From contig NZ_PJMX01000001.1 in the NCBI RefSeq assembly GCF_002846415.1, forward strand, positions 1,550,001-1,614,000: 64,000 nt of DNA, written 5' to 3'. Below, in pieces: positions 7,684 to 16,377 of the stretch. A program made the translations under genes and the position numbers. How positions within the stretch are numbered: position 1 is the first letter of the stretch; each line of letters opens with the position of its first letter. The notes below the pieces were generated by a model. The model did no database searches and was not told where the DNA came from. It saw only the letters and a program-made list of their open reading frames with translations. The DNA is from Streptomyces sp. TLI_146 (GTDB lineage Bacteria; Actinomycetota; Actinomycetes; Streptomycetales; Streptomycetaceae).

Positions 7684-9015
7684 TCAGCGCACCCGTACGA
7701 CGTCGACGTCGGCGGCCCGCACCACGGCGATGCGGTGGCCGATCTGCACGGTGACGTACTTCGCCGTGCCGGGGAAGTACGTGTGGTCGTACGGGCGGGA
7801 CGAGTCGATGGTCGGCGCGTAGAAGTAGCCGCTGGGCGCCTCGCCGCCGCCCGGGTAGGACTGGCCCGCCTTGATGGTGTACGCGAGCGGGGTGCCGACG
7901 CGGGGAGCGGTGAAGTCGGCCGGGTAGTCGGACTTCTCGGGGTAGGCGACGCCGTACACCGGCACCTCCGTCAGGCCCGCCCTCGGCTGTACGACGTAGC
8001 CGGCCGTCGGTGTGGTGGTGCGGGTGTGCTCGGGAGTCCGGAGCCAGGCCTTCTGGCCGTACCACCAGATCGCCGTCCAGCCCTCTCTGCGCTCGGCCAC
8101 CACGGCCTGCTGGGTGGCGCTGATCTTGCTGCCCCAGTCGTTGGCGCAGTTGGTGCCGCTCTCCCCGGGGGCGTGCAGGCCGGGGTCGGCGAACAGCGGG
8201 GCCGTGGCGGAGGGTTCGGTGTGCAGGGGGACGGCGCTGCTGCCCTGGACGGGCAGGTCGGCGTTCTTCTCGCAGTCCCGGAACACCTGCTGGTTGGCGG
8301 AGAACTTGGGGCTGATGGTGACCAGTTGGCTGTTGGGCCGTGCGGTGGGGTGGGTGGGGGCGCCGAGCGCGGCCATGAACCGGTTCCAGTCCCAGTACGG
8401 GCCCGGGTCCCAGTGCATGTTCTTGGTGCCCCCGGCCGTGGTCGGCGGTACGTTCTCGTGGCCGATGATGTGCTGGCGGTCCAGGGGGATGTCGTACTTG
8501 GCCGCGAGATAGCGCACCAGGGCGGCCGTGGACCGGTACATCTGCGGCGTGTACCACTTGGCGCCCTCGACGGCGACGCCCTCCTGCTCGATGCCGATGG
8601 AGTGCGTGTTGATATACCAGTTCCCGGCCTGCCAGGCCACGTCCTTGGTCTTCACCATCTGCGCCACATGGCCGTCCGAGGAGCGCACGACGTAGTGGGC
8701 GGAGACGGCTCTCTTGGGATCCTGGAAGATTCTGATCGTGCCGTCGTAGTCCTCTTCGGTGTCATGGAGGACGATGTACTTGATCCGGTTGGTGGACGGC
8801 CGGTCGGCGATGTCGTAGTTCCCGTACGCCTGTTTGTTGGCCGGATCGCCGTTCTGCTGGTAGGCCGCCGGGATCCAGTCGCACTTCAGCACGCGCGGGC
8901 ACTCGGCGGTGCGCTCCTGTGCGCCTGCCGGTGCCACGGGGGAGAGCAGGGCGAGGCCGAAGGCCCCGGTGGCGGTCAGCGCGAGTGCGAGCCTGGTCCT
9001 GTGATGGGGTGTCAT
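7684..9015 (-). CDS. Secreted N-acetylmuramoyl-L-alanine amidase (Amidase_2/PGRP fold)
   Basis: A 443-residue exported enzyme. A Sec signal peptide (residues 1-33, ending APAGAQE) precedes an Amidase_2 domain with the zinc-ligand motif IVLHDTEE (His84), the substrate-binding segment THSIGIEQEG, IIGHENVPP and the closing MHWDPGPYWDW. It should cut the amide bond between N-acetylmuramic acid and the stem peptide in cell-wall peptidoglycan. Residues about 240-440 form a C-terminal half with two SH3-like stretches (GWTAIWWYGQKAWLRTP and a later IGHRIAVV segment) that may bind the wall. The ATG at 9013-9015 opens a clear signal peptide. It is a single-gene unit bounded by the hairpin at 7628-7671. 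Confidence 0.9.
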   Translation of the reverse strand: MTPHHRTRLALALTATGAFGLALLSPVAPAGAQERTAECPRVLKCDWIPAAYQQNGDPANKQAYGNYDIADRPSTNRIKYIVLHDTEEDYDGTIRIFQDPKRAVSAHYVVRSSDGHVAQMVKTKDVAWQAGNWYINTHSIGIEQEGVAVEGAKWYTPQMYRSTAALVRYLAAKYDIPLDRQHIIGHENVPPTTAGGTKNMHWDPGPYWDWNRFMAALGAPTHPTARPNSQLVTISPKFSANQQVFRDCEKNADLPVQGSSAVPLHTEPSATAPLFADPGLHAPGESGTNCANDWGSKISATQQAVVAERREGWTAIWWYGQKAWLRTPEHTRTTTPTAGYVVQPRAGLTEVPVYGVAYPEKSDYPADFTAPRVGTPLAYTIKAGQSYPGGGEAPSGYFYAPTIDSSRPYDHTYFPGTAKYVTVQIGHRIAVVRAADVDVVRVR

Positions 9016-9165
9016 GACAACCCTTCCTGCCGGGAGTTCACCTCGGGTGCGGGTGCGCGCACACTGTGTGACCCCGGGTGAGGGCGCGTCAAGAGCGCCG
9101 CCAGAAGGGTGAGTTGTATCAGTGGACCAGACCGGTGGCAGGCCGTCGACCTGCCGTCGGCGCCG

Positions 9166-9666
9166 TCAGCCCTGCTGGAAGAGCTCCGCGGGCAGCGGCT
9201 TCAGGAGTGCGTACAGGTCGTCGGTGATCGGCCGGTCCCAGCTGGCGATGGTGACCAGCACGTTGTCGCTGCGGTCGAACTGCACACAGGAGACGCGGCT
9301 CTCGGAGAGCTTGAGGCGCCGCACGATCAGCAGGTTGTCGCCCTGCATCACGGGGATGTCCTCGGAGTCGACGACCTCGACGGGCTCGTCGTTCTCCAGC
9401 GCGAGCAGGAGCTGGGCGACCTCGAACGGCACCTGGCCCTCGTCGAGCTCCCGGGCCGGGGAGCCCTCGGGCAGGTTGCCGATGACCATCGCGGGGCCGC
9501 GGCCGCCGAACAGGTCGTAGCGCAGGAAGACGCCCTGGCAGCTTCCGTCGGGCGCGGGCAGCAGCCCGGCACCCAGGTTTCCGGGCCAGTCGCCCGGGTC
9601 CATGGCCAGGACATCGAAGTCCGGGCCCGCGGGAGTGGCGGAGCTGCGGCGGCGGAGGAACGACAT
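9166..9666 (-). CDS. Conserved hypothetical protein
   Basis: A 166-residue acidic protein that I do not recognise. I start it at ATG 9664-9666 (MSFLRRRSSATPAGPDFDVLAMD); an in-frame ATG 27 nt upstream is also possible. It has no signal peptide or membrane segment. It is a mixed alpha/beta sequence with a hydrophobic strand pattern in NLLIVRRLKLSESRVSCVQFD and LVTIASWDRPI. The N-terminal LRRR patch could bind phospholipid or nucleic acid, but that is a guess. It lies 150 bp upstream of the amidase and 58 bp downstream of the LAL regulator on the same strand, so it may be read with either. Codon use fits a real gene. Confidence 0.65.
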   Translation of the reverse strand: MSFLRRRSSATPAGPDFDVLAMDPGDWPGNLGAGLLPAPDGSCQGVFLRYDLFGGRGPAMVIGNLPEGSPARELDEGQVPFEVAQLLLALENDEPVEVVDSEDIPVMQGDNLLIVRRLKLSESRVSCVQFDRSDNVLVTIASWDRPITDDLYALLKPLPAELFQQG

Positions 9667-9723
9667 GCCGCCCATGGTACGTGGCCGGGGCACCGCGACG
9701 GGCCCCGGCCCACGACCGACGGT

Positions 9724-12654
9724 TCAGCGCGGCGGCAGCCCCGGGGCCGGGCGGTTCTCGGCGTGCCGCAGCAGCTCCGGCAGCCCGGCCAGATCGGTGC
9801 CGATCTTGCGGAAGACGCCCGAGAGCAGCAGTTCGACGGCCCGCTCCCGGATGCCCAGCTCCTCCGCGATGCGGGTGTTCTCCCAGCCCCGCGCCGCCCG
9901 GTCGGCCACCGTCTTCTCCTGTGCGGTGAGCGAGTCCGTGCCCACCGCACGCAGCCGCAGCGGGCGCAGCCCCGACGCGGCCAGCTCGTCGCGCGCCCGG
10001 GCCGCCAGCGCGTCGGCGCCGCACACCACCGCGCTCTCCATGCCCCGGATGAGCAGCTCCGAGGCGTCCTGGTGCAGCCCGGCCCGGCTGAGCGCCGTGC
10101 CGTGGTCGACCAGCGCGCAGGACAGCTCGTACGCGGAGGGCGAGCGCTCCAGGTGGTGCACCGCCTCCGCGAGGAGCTTGAGGCTCTTCGCGCCGGTGGC
10201 CACCTTGGCGGCGGAGTGCAGGGCCCGGCCGATGGCGCCCGCGGTGCCGAACCGGCGGGCCAGCTCGACGCCCTCGTCGGCCACCTTCTGGGCCTCCGCC
10301 GGATCCGCCTGGGCCAGCGCCTCGGCGAGCAGCGGCCGCCAGGGACACCACGCCGGGTTGCGCATGCCCCTGCGGTCCAGACGCCGGCCGACCGCGCGCA
10401 GCCGCTGCTCGGCGTCGCTGCGCAGACCGCGGGCGAGCAGCAGCTCGCTGTAGACGGTCTCGGAGTCGGGGTAGACGACGGCGTTGGGGACGACCTGGCC
10501 GTAGTTGTACCGGTCGGACAGGTCCTGTGCCTCGTCCACCCGGCCCCTGGCCAGCAGGATCTCGATCAGGATGCCGAGGGCGAACCACTGGGCCGGGATG
10601 CGCTGGCCGACCCGGTCGGCGATCCGCAGCCCGCCGTGGACCAGGTCCTCGGCCTCGGCGAGGCGGCCGCGGCAGAACCGGATGTACCCGAGCAGGGTGA
10701 GGCCGAACGAGAGGTGGGCGCCGCGCCAGCCGCGGTTCTCGCACTCCGCGATGCCCCTGCTGAACAGCTCGTCCGCGCGGCCCGGCTGGTCGCAGTACAT
10801 GAAGGTGAGCGCGACCATGACGGGGACCTCGAAGCCCCAGTCCTCGTCGGTCCAGGAGAGCCCGTCGCCCAGTGCCTCCTCCGCGTAGGAGAGCGCGACG
10901 GCGGCGGGCTCGCCGCGGACCATGGCGTCCCAGGCGCGCAGCCCCAGGATGTAGCGCTCGGCCATACCCCGGGTGGTGAGGTGGTCGGCGAGGCGGGCCA
11001 GCCTGCGGGAGCGGGCTGCCGAGTCCTCCTCGTCGGCCCGGAACGCGTTCCACTTGAAGCCCTCGGCCTGCATGCGCAGCCGGGTGCGGGGGTTGGTGGA
11101 GGTGCGGCCCTCGACGGCGACCAGCTCGGCCGCCTCGCCCATCCGGTCGGTGTGCGCCAGCGCCTGGGCGAGCCGGTAGGTGATGGCCTCGCGCAGGGCG
11201 GGGGCGAGCTCCGGTTCCTCCAGGGCCGCCTGGAGGTGGTTGACCGTGGTGGCCGGTTCGTTCAGGAGCGCCGAGCAGCCGAGCTCGAACAGCACCTCGG
11301 CCCGCTCCTCCAGGGAGGGCGGTTCGCGCAGGGCGCGGGCCAGACAGCGCCGGGCGGCCTCGGGCGCACCGGCCCGCATGCACTCGCGCGCGGCGGCCCT
11401 GAGCTGCTGGACCGCCCAGCGGTCGTCCTCGGGATGCATCTCCAGGAGGTGGCGGGCGGCGACCGTGGGGCCGAGGCCCGCCTCGGTGACGCAGACCGCT
11501 GCCTGGCCGTGCATCGCCACCCGCATCGCGGGCGGAATGGCGCGGTAGACGGCCGTACCGACCAGCGGGTGGAAGAAGTCCAGCCGGTCGGAGTCGCCCG
11601 CGCGGTCGGCCAGGATGCGGGCCTCGCGCAGCCGCTGGATCGCGTCGACGGACTCCTCGGCGCCCAGTCCGCCCACGCTGCTCGCCATGTGCGGGTCGAC
11701 CGCGGTGCCCAGGATGGCGACGGCCCAGGCCAGCCTGACCGGCGAGGGGCCGAGCCGCTCCAGGCGCTCGACGAGTCCGCTGCCGCGCGCCAGGGAGGCG
11801 AGCTCCCGCAGCTCGGCGGCGTTGGCGTAGTGGGGCTTGATGTTCCGCTCGCGGATCTTGGCGATCAGTTCGACCGCCTCGAACGGGTTGCCGCCCGTCA
11901 GCGCCCAGCACTCGCGGGAGAACAGGTCGTCGGCGCCGTTCTGCAGCACCTCGTGGACGAGCCTGCCCACGCCGTGCGGGGAGAGCGGTGCCAGCGTGAC
12001 CGGCCGCGAGCCGTGCCGCTCGGCGAGCCTGCGGAACTCGCTGGCCTGCGCGGGCAGTTCCTCCGGCCGGTAGGCCACCACGATCAGGATCGGCAGCTCG
12101 GCGGCGCGCAGCGCGAACGAGCTCAGCCAGGTGAGGGATTCGTCGTCCGCCCAGTGCGCGTCGTCGACGATGAGCACGACCGGCGTGTGCTCGACCGAGA
12201 ACCGGGTCACCAGCCAGTCGAGGCCGTCGCGCACGCCCTGCGGGTCCGGCGAGCCGCCCGGCAGGGCGACCAGGCCGACCGCGGGAGCCACGATGTCGTA
12301 CCAGGTTCCGAGTATCCGCCGGTGTTCGCTCTCGCCGGCCGAGGCCAGCACGGGCTGCACCAGTTGGCGCACCACGTGGAAGGCCACGCGCTGCTCCTGC
12401 TCGCCGCCGCGGGCCGTCAGCAGGGTGCAGCCGCGGGCGACGGCCTCCCTGCGGACCTCGGCGAGCAGACTCGTCTTGCCGAGCCCGGCCGCTCCCGAGA
12501 CGGCGAGCAGCCCGCCGCTCGACGCGCCCGTGTTCCCCTCGGCGCCCGCGCCGCACAGGTCGTCCAACATGCCTTCGAGGAGCAGGAGTTCATTCTCCCG
12601 CTCGAACAGCCGCCTGCGCGCACCACTGGTCCGCCGGCCTTTCATGTCCGCCAC
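9724..12654 (-). CDS. LAL-family transcriptional regulator (AAA ATPase, TPR, LuxR HTH)
   Basis: A 976-residue member of the large ATP-binding LuxR (MalT-like) family. The GTG at 12652-12654 follows a GGGGAC site. An N-terminal AAA_16 NTPase has Walker A GAAGLGKTS (54-62) and Walker B VVLIVDDAHWAD (159-170). A long helical region (about 420-880) with Ala/Leu/Arg repeats is the TPR-like sensor. The last 70 residues are a LuxR-type HTH (LTAQEKTVADRAARGWENTRIAEELGI) in which the usual second half is altered (ERAVELLLSGVFRKIGT). LALs are typical pathway-specific activators of secondary metabolism in Streptomyces. It is divergent from the terpene synthase at 12905 with a 250-bp gap, which makes that gene the obvious target, though this is unproven. 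Confidence 0.9.
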   Translation of the reverse strand: MADMKGRRTSGARRRLFERENELLLLEGMLDDLCGAGAEGNTGASSGGLLAVSGAAGLGKTSLLAEVRREAVARGCTLLTARGGEQEQRVAFHVVRQLVQPVLASAGESEHRRILGTWYDIVAPAVGLVALPGGSPDPQGVRDGLDWLVTRFSVEHTPVVLIVDDAHWADDESLTWLSSFALRAAELPILIVVAYRPEELPAQASEFRRLAERHGSRPVTLAPLSPHGVGRLVHEVLQNGADDLFSRECWALTGGNPFEAVELIAKIRERNIKPHYANAAELRELASLARGSGLVERLERLGPSPVRLAWAVAILGTAVDPHMASSVGGLGAEESVDAIQRLREARILADRAGDSDRLDFFHPLVGTAVYRAIPPAMRVAMHGQAAVCVTEAGLGPTVAARHLLEMHPEDDRWAVQQLRAAARECMRAGAPEAARRCLARALREPPSLEERAEVLFELGCSALLNEPATTVNHLQAALEEPELAPALREAITYRLAQALAHTDRMGEAAELVAVEGRTSTNPRTRLRMQAEGFKWNAFRADEEDSAARSRRLARLADHLTTRGMAERYILGLRAWDAMVRGEPAAVALSYAEEALGDGLSWTDEDWGFEVPVMVALTFMYCDQPGRADELFSRGIAECENRGWRGAHLSFGLTLLGYIRFCRGRLAEAEDLVHGGLRIADRVGQRIPAQWFALGILIEILLARGRVDEAQDLSDRYNYGQVVPNAVVYPDSETVYSELLLARGLRSDAEQRLRAVGRRLDRRGMRNPAWCPWRPLLAEALAQADPAEAQKVADEGVELARRFGTAGAIGRALHSAAKVATGAKSLKLLAEAVHHLERSPSAYELSCALVDHGTALSRAGLHQDASELLIRGMESAVVCGADALAARARDELAASGLRPLRLRAVGTDSLTAQEKTVADRAARGWENTRIAEELGIRERAVELLLSGVFRKIGTDLAGLPELLRHAENRPAPGLPPR

Positions 12655-12904
12655 AACCGTCCCCTTTTGACAGTAGGGCCGAGCCTACGCTTTCGGACAC
12701 GCACCGTGACACCGATGTGACCGTCTTGCAAACCCGGCTTGACTAACTCGTATGGATCTGCTGGGGGGTTGACGTCTATTCAGGGGGCGCAAAGCACCGG
12801 CCCACACGCCGCTTGTGCGGTTCCGGCCACGGGCGCACTATGAGCTTTCCGGACAGCAGCTCCGCCCAAGGCTGCTCACCCTTCGGCGCAGAGGAGGCGG
12901 AGCG

Positions 12905-13966
12905 ATGTCATCCCCGGCAGGCTCACCGCCGACGCACGACCGCACAGGGCTCGTCGACATCCCGTTCCGCGCCCGCTGCCATCCGCGCCACGCCGTCGCA
13001 CGTCAGCACACCCTCGACTGGCTTCACCGGTTCGGGATGCTGTCGGGCCAGTGCGCCACGGACGAGTACGACGCGATGGGGCTCGAACGTCTGATGGCGT
13101 ACTTCTATCCGGACGCCACGGACTCGGACCTCGCGCTGGCGACCGACCTCAACGCCTGGTTCTTCGTGTTCGACGACCAGTTCGACGGCCCGATCGGCCG
13201 GCAGCCGGACGCGGTGGCCCGGCAGATCGACATCATGCTGCGCACGATGAGCGACCGCGGCCCGGCGCCGGGCGATCCGACCAACCATCTCGCGGGCACG
13301 CTCGCGGAGTTGTGGAAGCGGCTGTGCGACGGCACCCCGCGGCTGTGGCAGGAGCGCTTCCGGGAGCACTGGCGGGAGTATCTGACGGCCTATCACTGGG
13401 AGGCCATCAACCGCACCCGCACCGGGCCGCCGTCGCTGCCCGGGTTCCTGCGCGGCCGCCGCGACTCCATCGGCGTACAGCCCTGTCTGGATCTCGTCGA
13501 GCGGTGCGGCCGGTACACGCTCCCCGACGAGCTGCACCGCGGCAGCCCGCTGGCCGAGATGCGCTGGATCACCGCCGATGTGGTGATCTTCGTCAACGAC
13601 ATCGTGTCGGTGGACAAGGAGCTGGCCGCCGGGGACGTCAACAACAGCGTGATCATCCTGCACAAGGGGTCCGGCCTCTCGGTGGACCGGGCCGCCCGTG
13701 AGGTGGCCCGGCTGGCCAACTCCCGTGTGGAGCGCTTCCAGACGCTCGCGGTGGAGCTGACCGAGGCGCTCGCGTGCGCCGGGGTCTCGGGCCAGCTGCG
13801 TGCCCAGGTCGACGACTATGTGGCGGGCATGCGGGCGCTGATGAGCGGCAATCTGGCGTGGTCGCGCACGACGGCCCGGTACAGCAGGACGGGCGTCGAG
13901 GCCGCGGGCCGGGGTCAGCGGCCCTGGGCGCACCTCTTCGACGAGGCGGACGCGCTGGAGGCCTGA
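12905..13966 (+). CDS. Class I terpene synthase (sesquiterpene-cyclase type)
   Basis: A 353-residue enzyme of the bacterial class I terpene cyclase family. The ATG at 12905 is preceded by GGAGG about 9 nt upstream. It has the Asp-rich motif DDQFD (90-94), the NSE triad N231-D-I-V-S235-V-D-K-E239, and a C-terminal W.R..ARY element; together these bind Mg2+ and the diphosphate of the prenyl substrate. The length fits sesquiterpene cyclases such as pentalenene or epi-isozizaene synthase, which convert farnesyl diphosphate to a hydrocarbon. The product cannot be read from the sequence. No P450, prenyltransferase or other tailoring gene is adjacent, so the product may be released unmodified. The divergent LAL regulator at 9724-12654 is the likely controller. 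Confidence 0.92.
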   Translation: MSSPAGSPPTHDRTGLVDIPFRARCHPRHAVARQHTLDWLHRFGMLSGQCATDEYDAMGLERLMAYFYPDATDSDLALATDLNAWFFVFDDQFDGPIGRQPDAVARQIDIMLRTMSDRGPAPGDPTNHLAGTLAELWKRLCDGTPRLWQERFREHWREYLTAYHWEAINRTRTGPPSLPGFLRGRRDSIGVQPCLDLVERCGRYTLPDELHRGSPLAEMRWITADVVIFVNDIVSVDKELAAGDVNNSVIILHKGSGLSVDRAAREVARLANSRVERFQTLAVELTEALACAGVSGQLRAQVDDYVAGMRALMSGNLAWSRTTARYSRTGVEAAGRGQRPWAHLFDEADALEA

Positions 13967-13988
13967 CGCCGCCGCGGCGGCCGGCCCC

Positions 13989-14024
13989 ACGGCTCGGCGT
14001 GGAGTCCTACGGCTCGGCGTGGAG
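13989..14024. repeat. 20-bp-period tandem duplication at the end of the CGNR gene
   Basis: ACGGCTCGGCGTGGAG occurs at 13989-14004 and again at 14009-14024. The stop codon of the CGNR protein (14007-14009) lies between the copies, so the protein's last residues LHAEP are encoded a second time just beyond the stop. Confidence 0.8.
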
Positions 14025-14648
14025 CCGATGGCGCCGCTGGTGGCGGGCGACCCGGGCGCGGTTGCCGCAGGAGGGCCTGCACCACTCCTGGCGCGGGTGC
14101 TCCTTGAGGAAGTACCGCACGCACCGGGGCGCGTGGCAGGCCCGCAGCTTCTCCCGGTCGGGCCCGGCCAGGAAGTCGACGGCGGCGCGGGCGAGCGCGG
14201 CGCAGAGCGCCGTGACGGCGTCGGGGGCGCCGGTGCCGCGGTGGACGGCGTACGGGTCGCGGCCCTCGGGCCATTCCAGGCGGGGCGCGGTGGGGACCGC
14301 GCCCGCCGCCGAGTTGAGCACTTCCAGGGCCATCCCGGCGGGGAGCAGCCGCTGGGCGTCGGCGGGGCTCGGCGGGTCGGGCCGTACCGCGCGGGCGAAG
14401 AGGGCGCGCACGGCGGCCCGCAGGGCGCGCACCGCCGCGAGGGCCTCCTCGTCGGCGGTGAAGGCGTCCGCCGCGGAGCCGTCCGTACCTGCCTCCGCGC
14501 ACATGTCCGCGTCCGGTTCCAGCGCCGCCGCGTGCTCGCGCACCCACGCGGTCAGCCCCTCCGGCCCGCTCAGGTCGTCGGCGACCCCGCCGTGGCCGTC
14601 GTGCCGGACGGTGAGGGCGAGCGCGAGGACGAGGGAGTGGTCGGCCAT
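14007..14648 (-). CDS. ABATE/CGNR zinc-finger protein
   Basis: A 213-residue probable transcription factor. I start it at ATG 14646-14648 (MADHSLVLALALTVRHDG), which begins the ABATE N-terminal domain; the in-frame extension upstream is low-complexity. The C-terminus carries the CGNR zinc finger: C..PRCVRYFLKEHPRQEWC...CGNRARVARH, with the Cys residues that bind zinc and a basic tail. ABATE-CGNR proteins are regulators that probably sense small aromatic or sugar-like ligands with their N-terminal domain. It is a lone gene, separated from the upstream DUF397 gene by a strong hairpin (14724-14749). A 20-bp tandem duplication straddles the stop codon. The target is unknown. Confidence 0.85.
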   Translation of the reverse strand: MADHSLVLALALTVRHDGHGGVADDLSGPEGLTAWVREHAAALEPDADMCAEAGTDGSAADAFTADEEALAAVRALRAAVRALFARAVRPDPPSPADAQRLLPAGMALEVLNSAAGAVPTAPRLEWPEGRDPYAVHRGTGAPDAVTALCAALARAAVDFLAGPDREKLRACHAPRCVRYFLKEHPRQEWCRPSCGNRARVARHQRRHRLHAEP

Positions 14649-14723
14649 GCGGCTAATGGTAACCACGGCGGCAAACGTTAGACGGGGGCGGCATCCGGGC
14701 GCGGCTGGTCTTCGCGCTCCGGC

Positions 14724-14749
14724 CCCGCCCGGCCCGTGGGCCGGGCGGG
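14724..14749 (-). terminator. Hairpin terminator after the DUF397 gene
   Basis: CCCGCCCGGCCC (14724-14735) pairs with GGGCCGGGCGGG (14738-14749) across a 2-nt gap, so the real loop is a little larger. It lies just downstream of the DUF397 stop codon and before the CGNR gene. Confidence 0.65.
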
Positions 14750-14797
14750 TGCGCGGACGCCCGCGATCGGCCGGGGCGAAGCCGTCCGGCCGGTCTT

Positions 14798-15037
14798 TCA
14801 GGTGAGGTCGAACTCCCCGTCGCGCGCGTTCAGCACGAAGGCCCGCCACTCGGCGGGGCTGAAGATCAGCGAGGGGCTGCCCGGGCGGCCCCCGTTGCGC
14901 ATCGCGATGAACCCCTCGACGAACGCGATCTGGACGTCTCCCGTCCCTTGGCTGCTCGACCTCCAGTCGGCCTTGCTGAGATCGAGATCCGGCTTGTCCC
15001 AGCCCACAAGGGTCTGCTGGGTGGTGCTCTCGGCCAC
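14798..15037 (-). CDS. DUF397 domain protein
   Basis: A 79-residue protein from a GTG start (15035-15037) with GGGAGGAG upstream. It has the DUF397 signature: a W.KSS-like core written WRSSSQGTGDVQIAFVEGFIAMRNG, then PSLIFSPAEWRAFVLNARDGEFDL. DUF397 proteins are abundant in Streptomyces and usually sit beside an XRE-family regulator; BldB and WhiJ-linked proteins belong to such systems and affect development. Here no XRE partner is adjacent, so it is an orphan copy that may act with a regulator encoded elsewhere. The partner HTH protein cannot be named from this window. Confidence 0.9.
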   Translation of the reverse strand: MAESTTQQTLVGWDKPDLDLSKADWRSSSQGTGDVQIAFVEGFIAMRNGGRPGSPSLIFSPAEWRAFVLNARDGEFDLT

Positions 15038-15210
15038 GTCCCTGCTCCTCCCGGTTCCCTGTCGTCCGGGGGCCAGACTAGCGATCGCGTCCGGTCCCGG
15101 ACAGGCCACGGAAGGAGTACCGCGGCCCGCCCTCCACGTCGGCCCGTACGCCCCCGGCGACCGGCCGCCCGCACCCCGCGCCGGGGCCGCCCCGATCGAC
15201 CGGACCGGCC

Positions 15211-16377
15211 CTATCGGCTCGGCGGCTCGGAGCCGACCAGCCACATGGAGAAGAACTGCGAGCCGCCGCCGTAGGCGTGCCCGAGCGCCCTGCGGGCCCC
15301 CTCCACCTGGTGCTCGCCGGCCCGGCCCCGCACCTGGAGGGCCGCCTCGGCGAAGCGGATCATGCCGGAGGCGCCGATGGGGTTGGTGGAGAGCACCCCG
15401 CCCGACGGATTCACCGGGAGGTCCCCGCCGAGCTCGGTGACGCCCGACTCGGTGAGCTTCCAACCCTCGCCCTCCGCCGCGAACCCCAGGTTCTCCAGCC
15501 ACATGGGCTCGTACCAGGAGAACGGCACGTACATCTCGACGGCGTCGATCTCGCGGCGCGGGTCGGCGATCCCCGCCTGCCGGTAGACGTCGGCGGCGCA
15601 GTCCTTGCCCGCCTGCGGGGAGACGAAGTCCTTGCCCGCGAAGAGCGTGGGCTCGCTGCGCATCGCGCCGCCGTGCACCCAGGCGGGCGGATGCGGCGAA
15701 CGGGCCGCCCCCGCGCGGCCGGTGAGGACCATCGCGCACGCGCCGTCGGAGGAGGGGCACGTCTCCGAGTAGCGGATCGGGTCCCAGAGCATCGGGGACG
15801 CCTGCACCTTCTCCAGGGTGATGTCCCGCTCGTGCAGATGCGCGTACGGGTTCAGGAGCGCGTTGCGCCGGTCCTTGTAGGCGACGAGCGAACCCACCGT
15901 GTCGGGGGCGCCGGTGCGCCGCATGTACGCGCGCACATGCGGCGCGAAGAAGCCGCCCGCCCCGGCGAGCAGCGGCTGCTGGAAGGGGATCGGCAGCGAC
16001 AGGCCCCACATGGCGTTGGACTCGGACTGCTTCTCGAAGGCCAGGGTCAGGACCGTGCCGTGGACCCGGGCGGCCACCAGGTTCGCGGCGACCAGCGCGG
16101 TCGAGCCGCCGACGGAACCGGCCGTGTGCACCCGCAGCATGGGCTTGCCGACGGCGCCGAGCGCGTCGGCGAGGTACAGCTCCGGCATCATCAGGCCCTC
16201 GAAGAAGTCGGGGGCCTTGCCGATGACGACCGCGTCGATGTCCGCCCACCCCAACTCGGCGTCCTTCAGAGCGCGTTGGGCGGCCTCGCGGACCAGTCCG
16301 GCGATCGAGACGTCGTGCCGGGCGGCGACGTGCTTGGTCTGGCCGATTCCGACGACGGCCACGGGTTCCTTGCTCAC
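15211..16377 (-). CDS. Thiolase-fold lipid-transfer protein, Ltp3-like (probable aldolase)
   Basis: A 388-residue thiolase-superfamily protein. The GTG start (16375-16377) overlaps the stop of the preceding thiolase gene as GTGA. It has the SCP-x/Ltp thiolase layout (VAVVGIGQTKH at the N-terminus, NPSGGVLSTNPIGASG near the C-terminus). The site where true thiolases have the nucleophilic Cys reads VHTAGSVGGSTAL and has no Cys, which fits the sterol-side-chain retro-aldolases (Ltp type) rather than a thiolase. Length and order match Rv3523 (ltp3) of Mycobacterium tuberculosis. In Rhodococcus, Ltp3 and Ltp4 are needed for C24-branched sterol side chains. A DUF35 partner is encoded two genes upstream. 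Confidence 0.8.
   Translation of the reverse strand: MSKEPVAVVGIGQTKHVAARHDVSIAGLVREAAQRALKDAELGWADIDAVVIGKAPDFFEGLMMPELYLADALGAVGKPMLRVHTAGSVGGSTALVAANLVAARVHGTVLTLAFEKQSESNAMWGLSLPIPFQQPLLAGAGGFFAPHVRAYMRRTGAPDTVGSLVAYKDRRNALLNPYAHLHERDITLEKVQASPMLWDPIRYSETCPSSDGACAMVLTGRAGAARSPHPPAWVHGGAMRSEPTLFAGKDFVSPQAGKDCAADVYRQAGIADPRREIDAVEMYVPFSWYEPMWLENLGFAAEGEGWKLTESGVTELGGDLPVNPSGGVLSTNPIGASGMIRFAEAALQVRGRAGEHQVEGARRALGHAYGGGSQFFSMWLVGSEPPSR

Noticed and set aside
9109..12720. A 1203-codon open frame antisense to the LAL gene
   Set aside because: It has no family motif and an Arg/Ala/Gly/Gln composition typical of the reverse frames of GC-rich genes; the LAL frame has complete domains.
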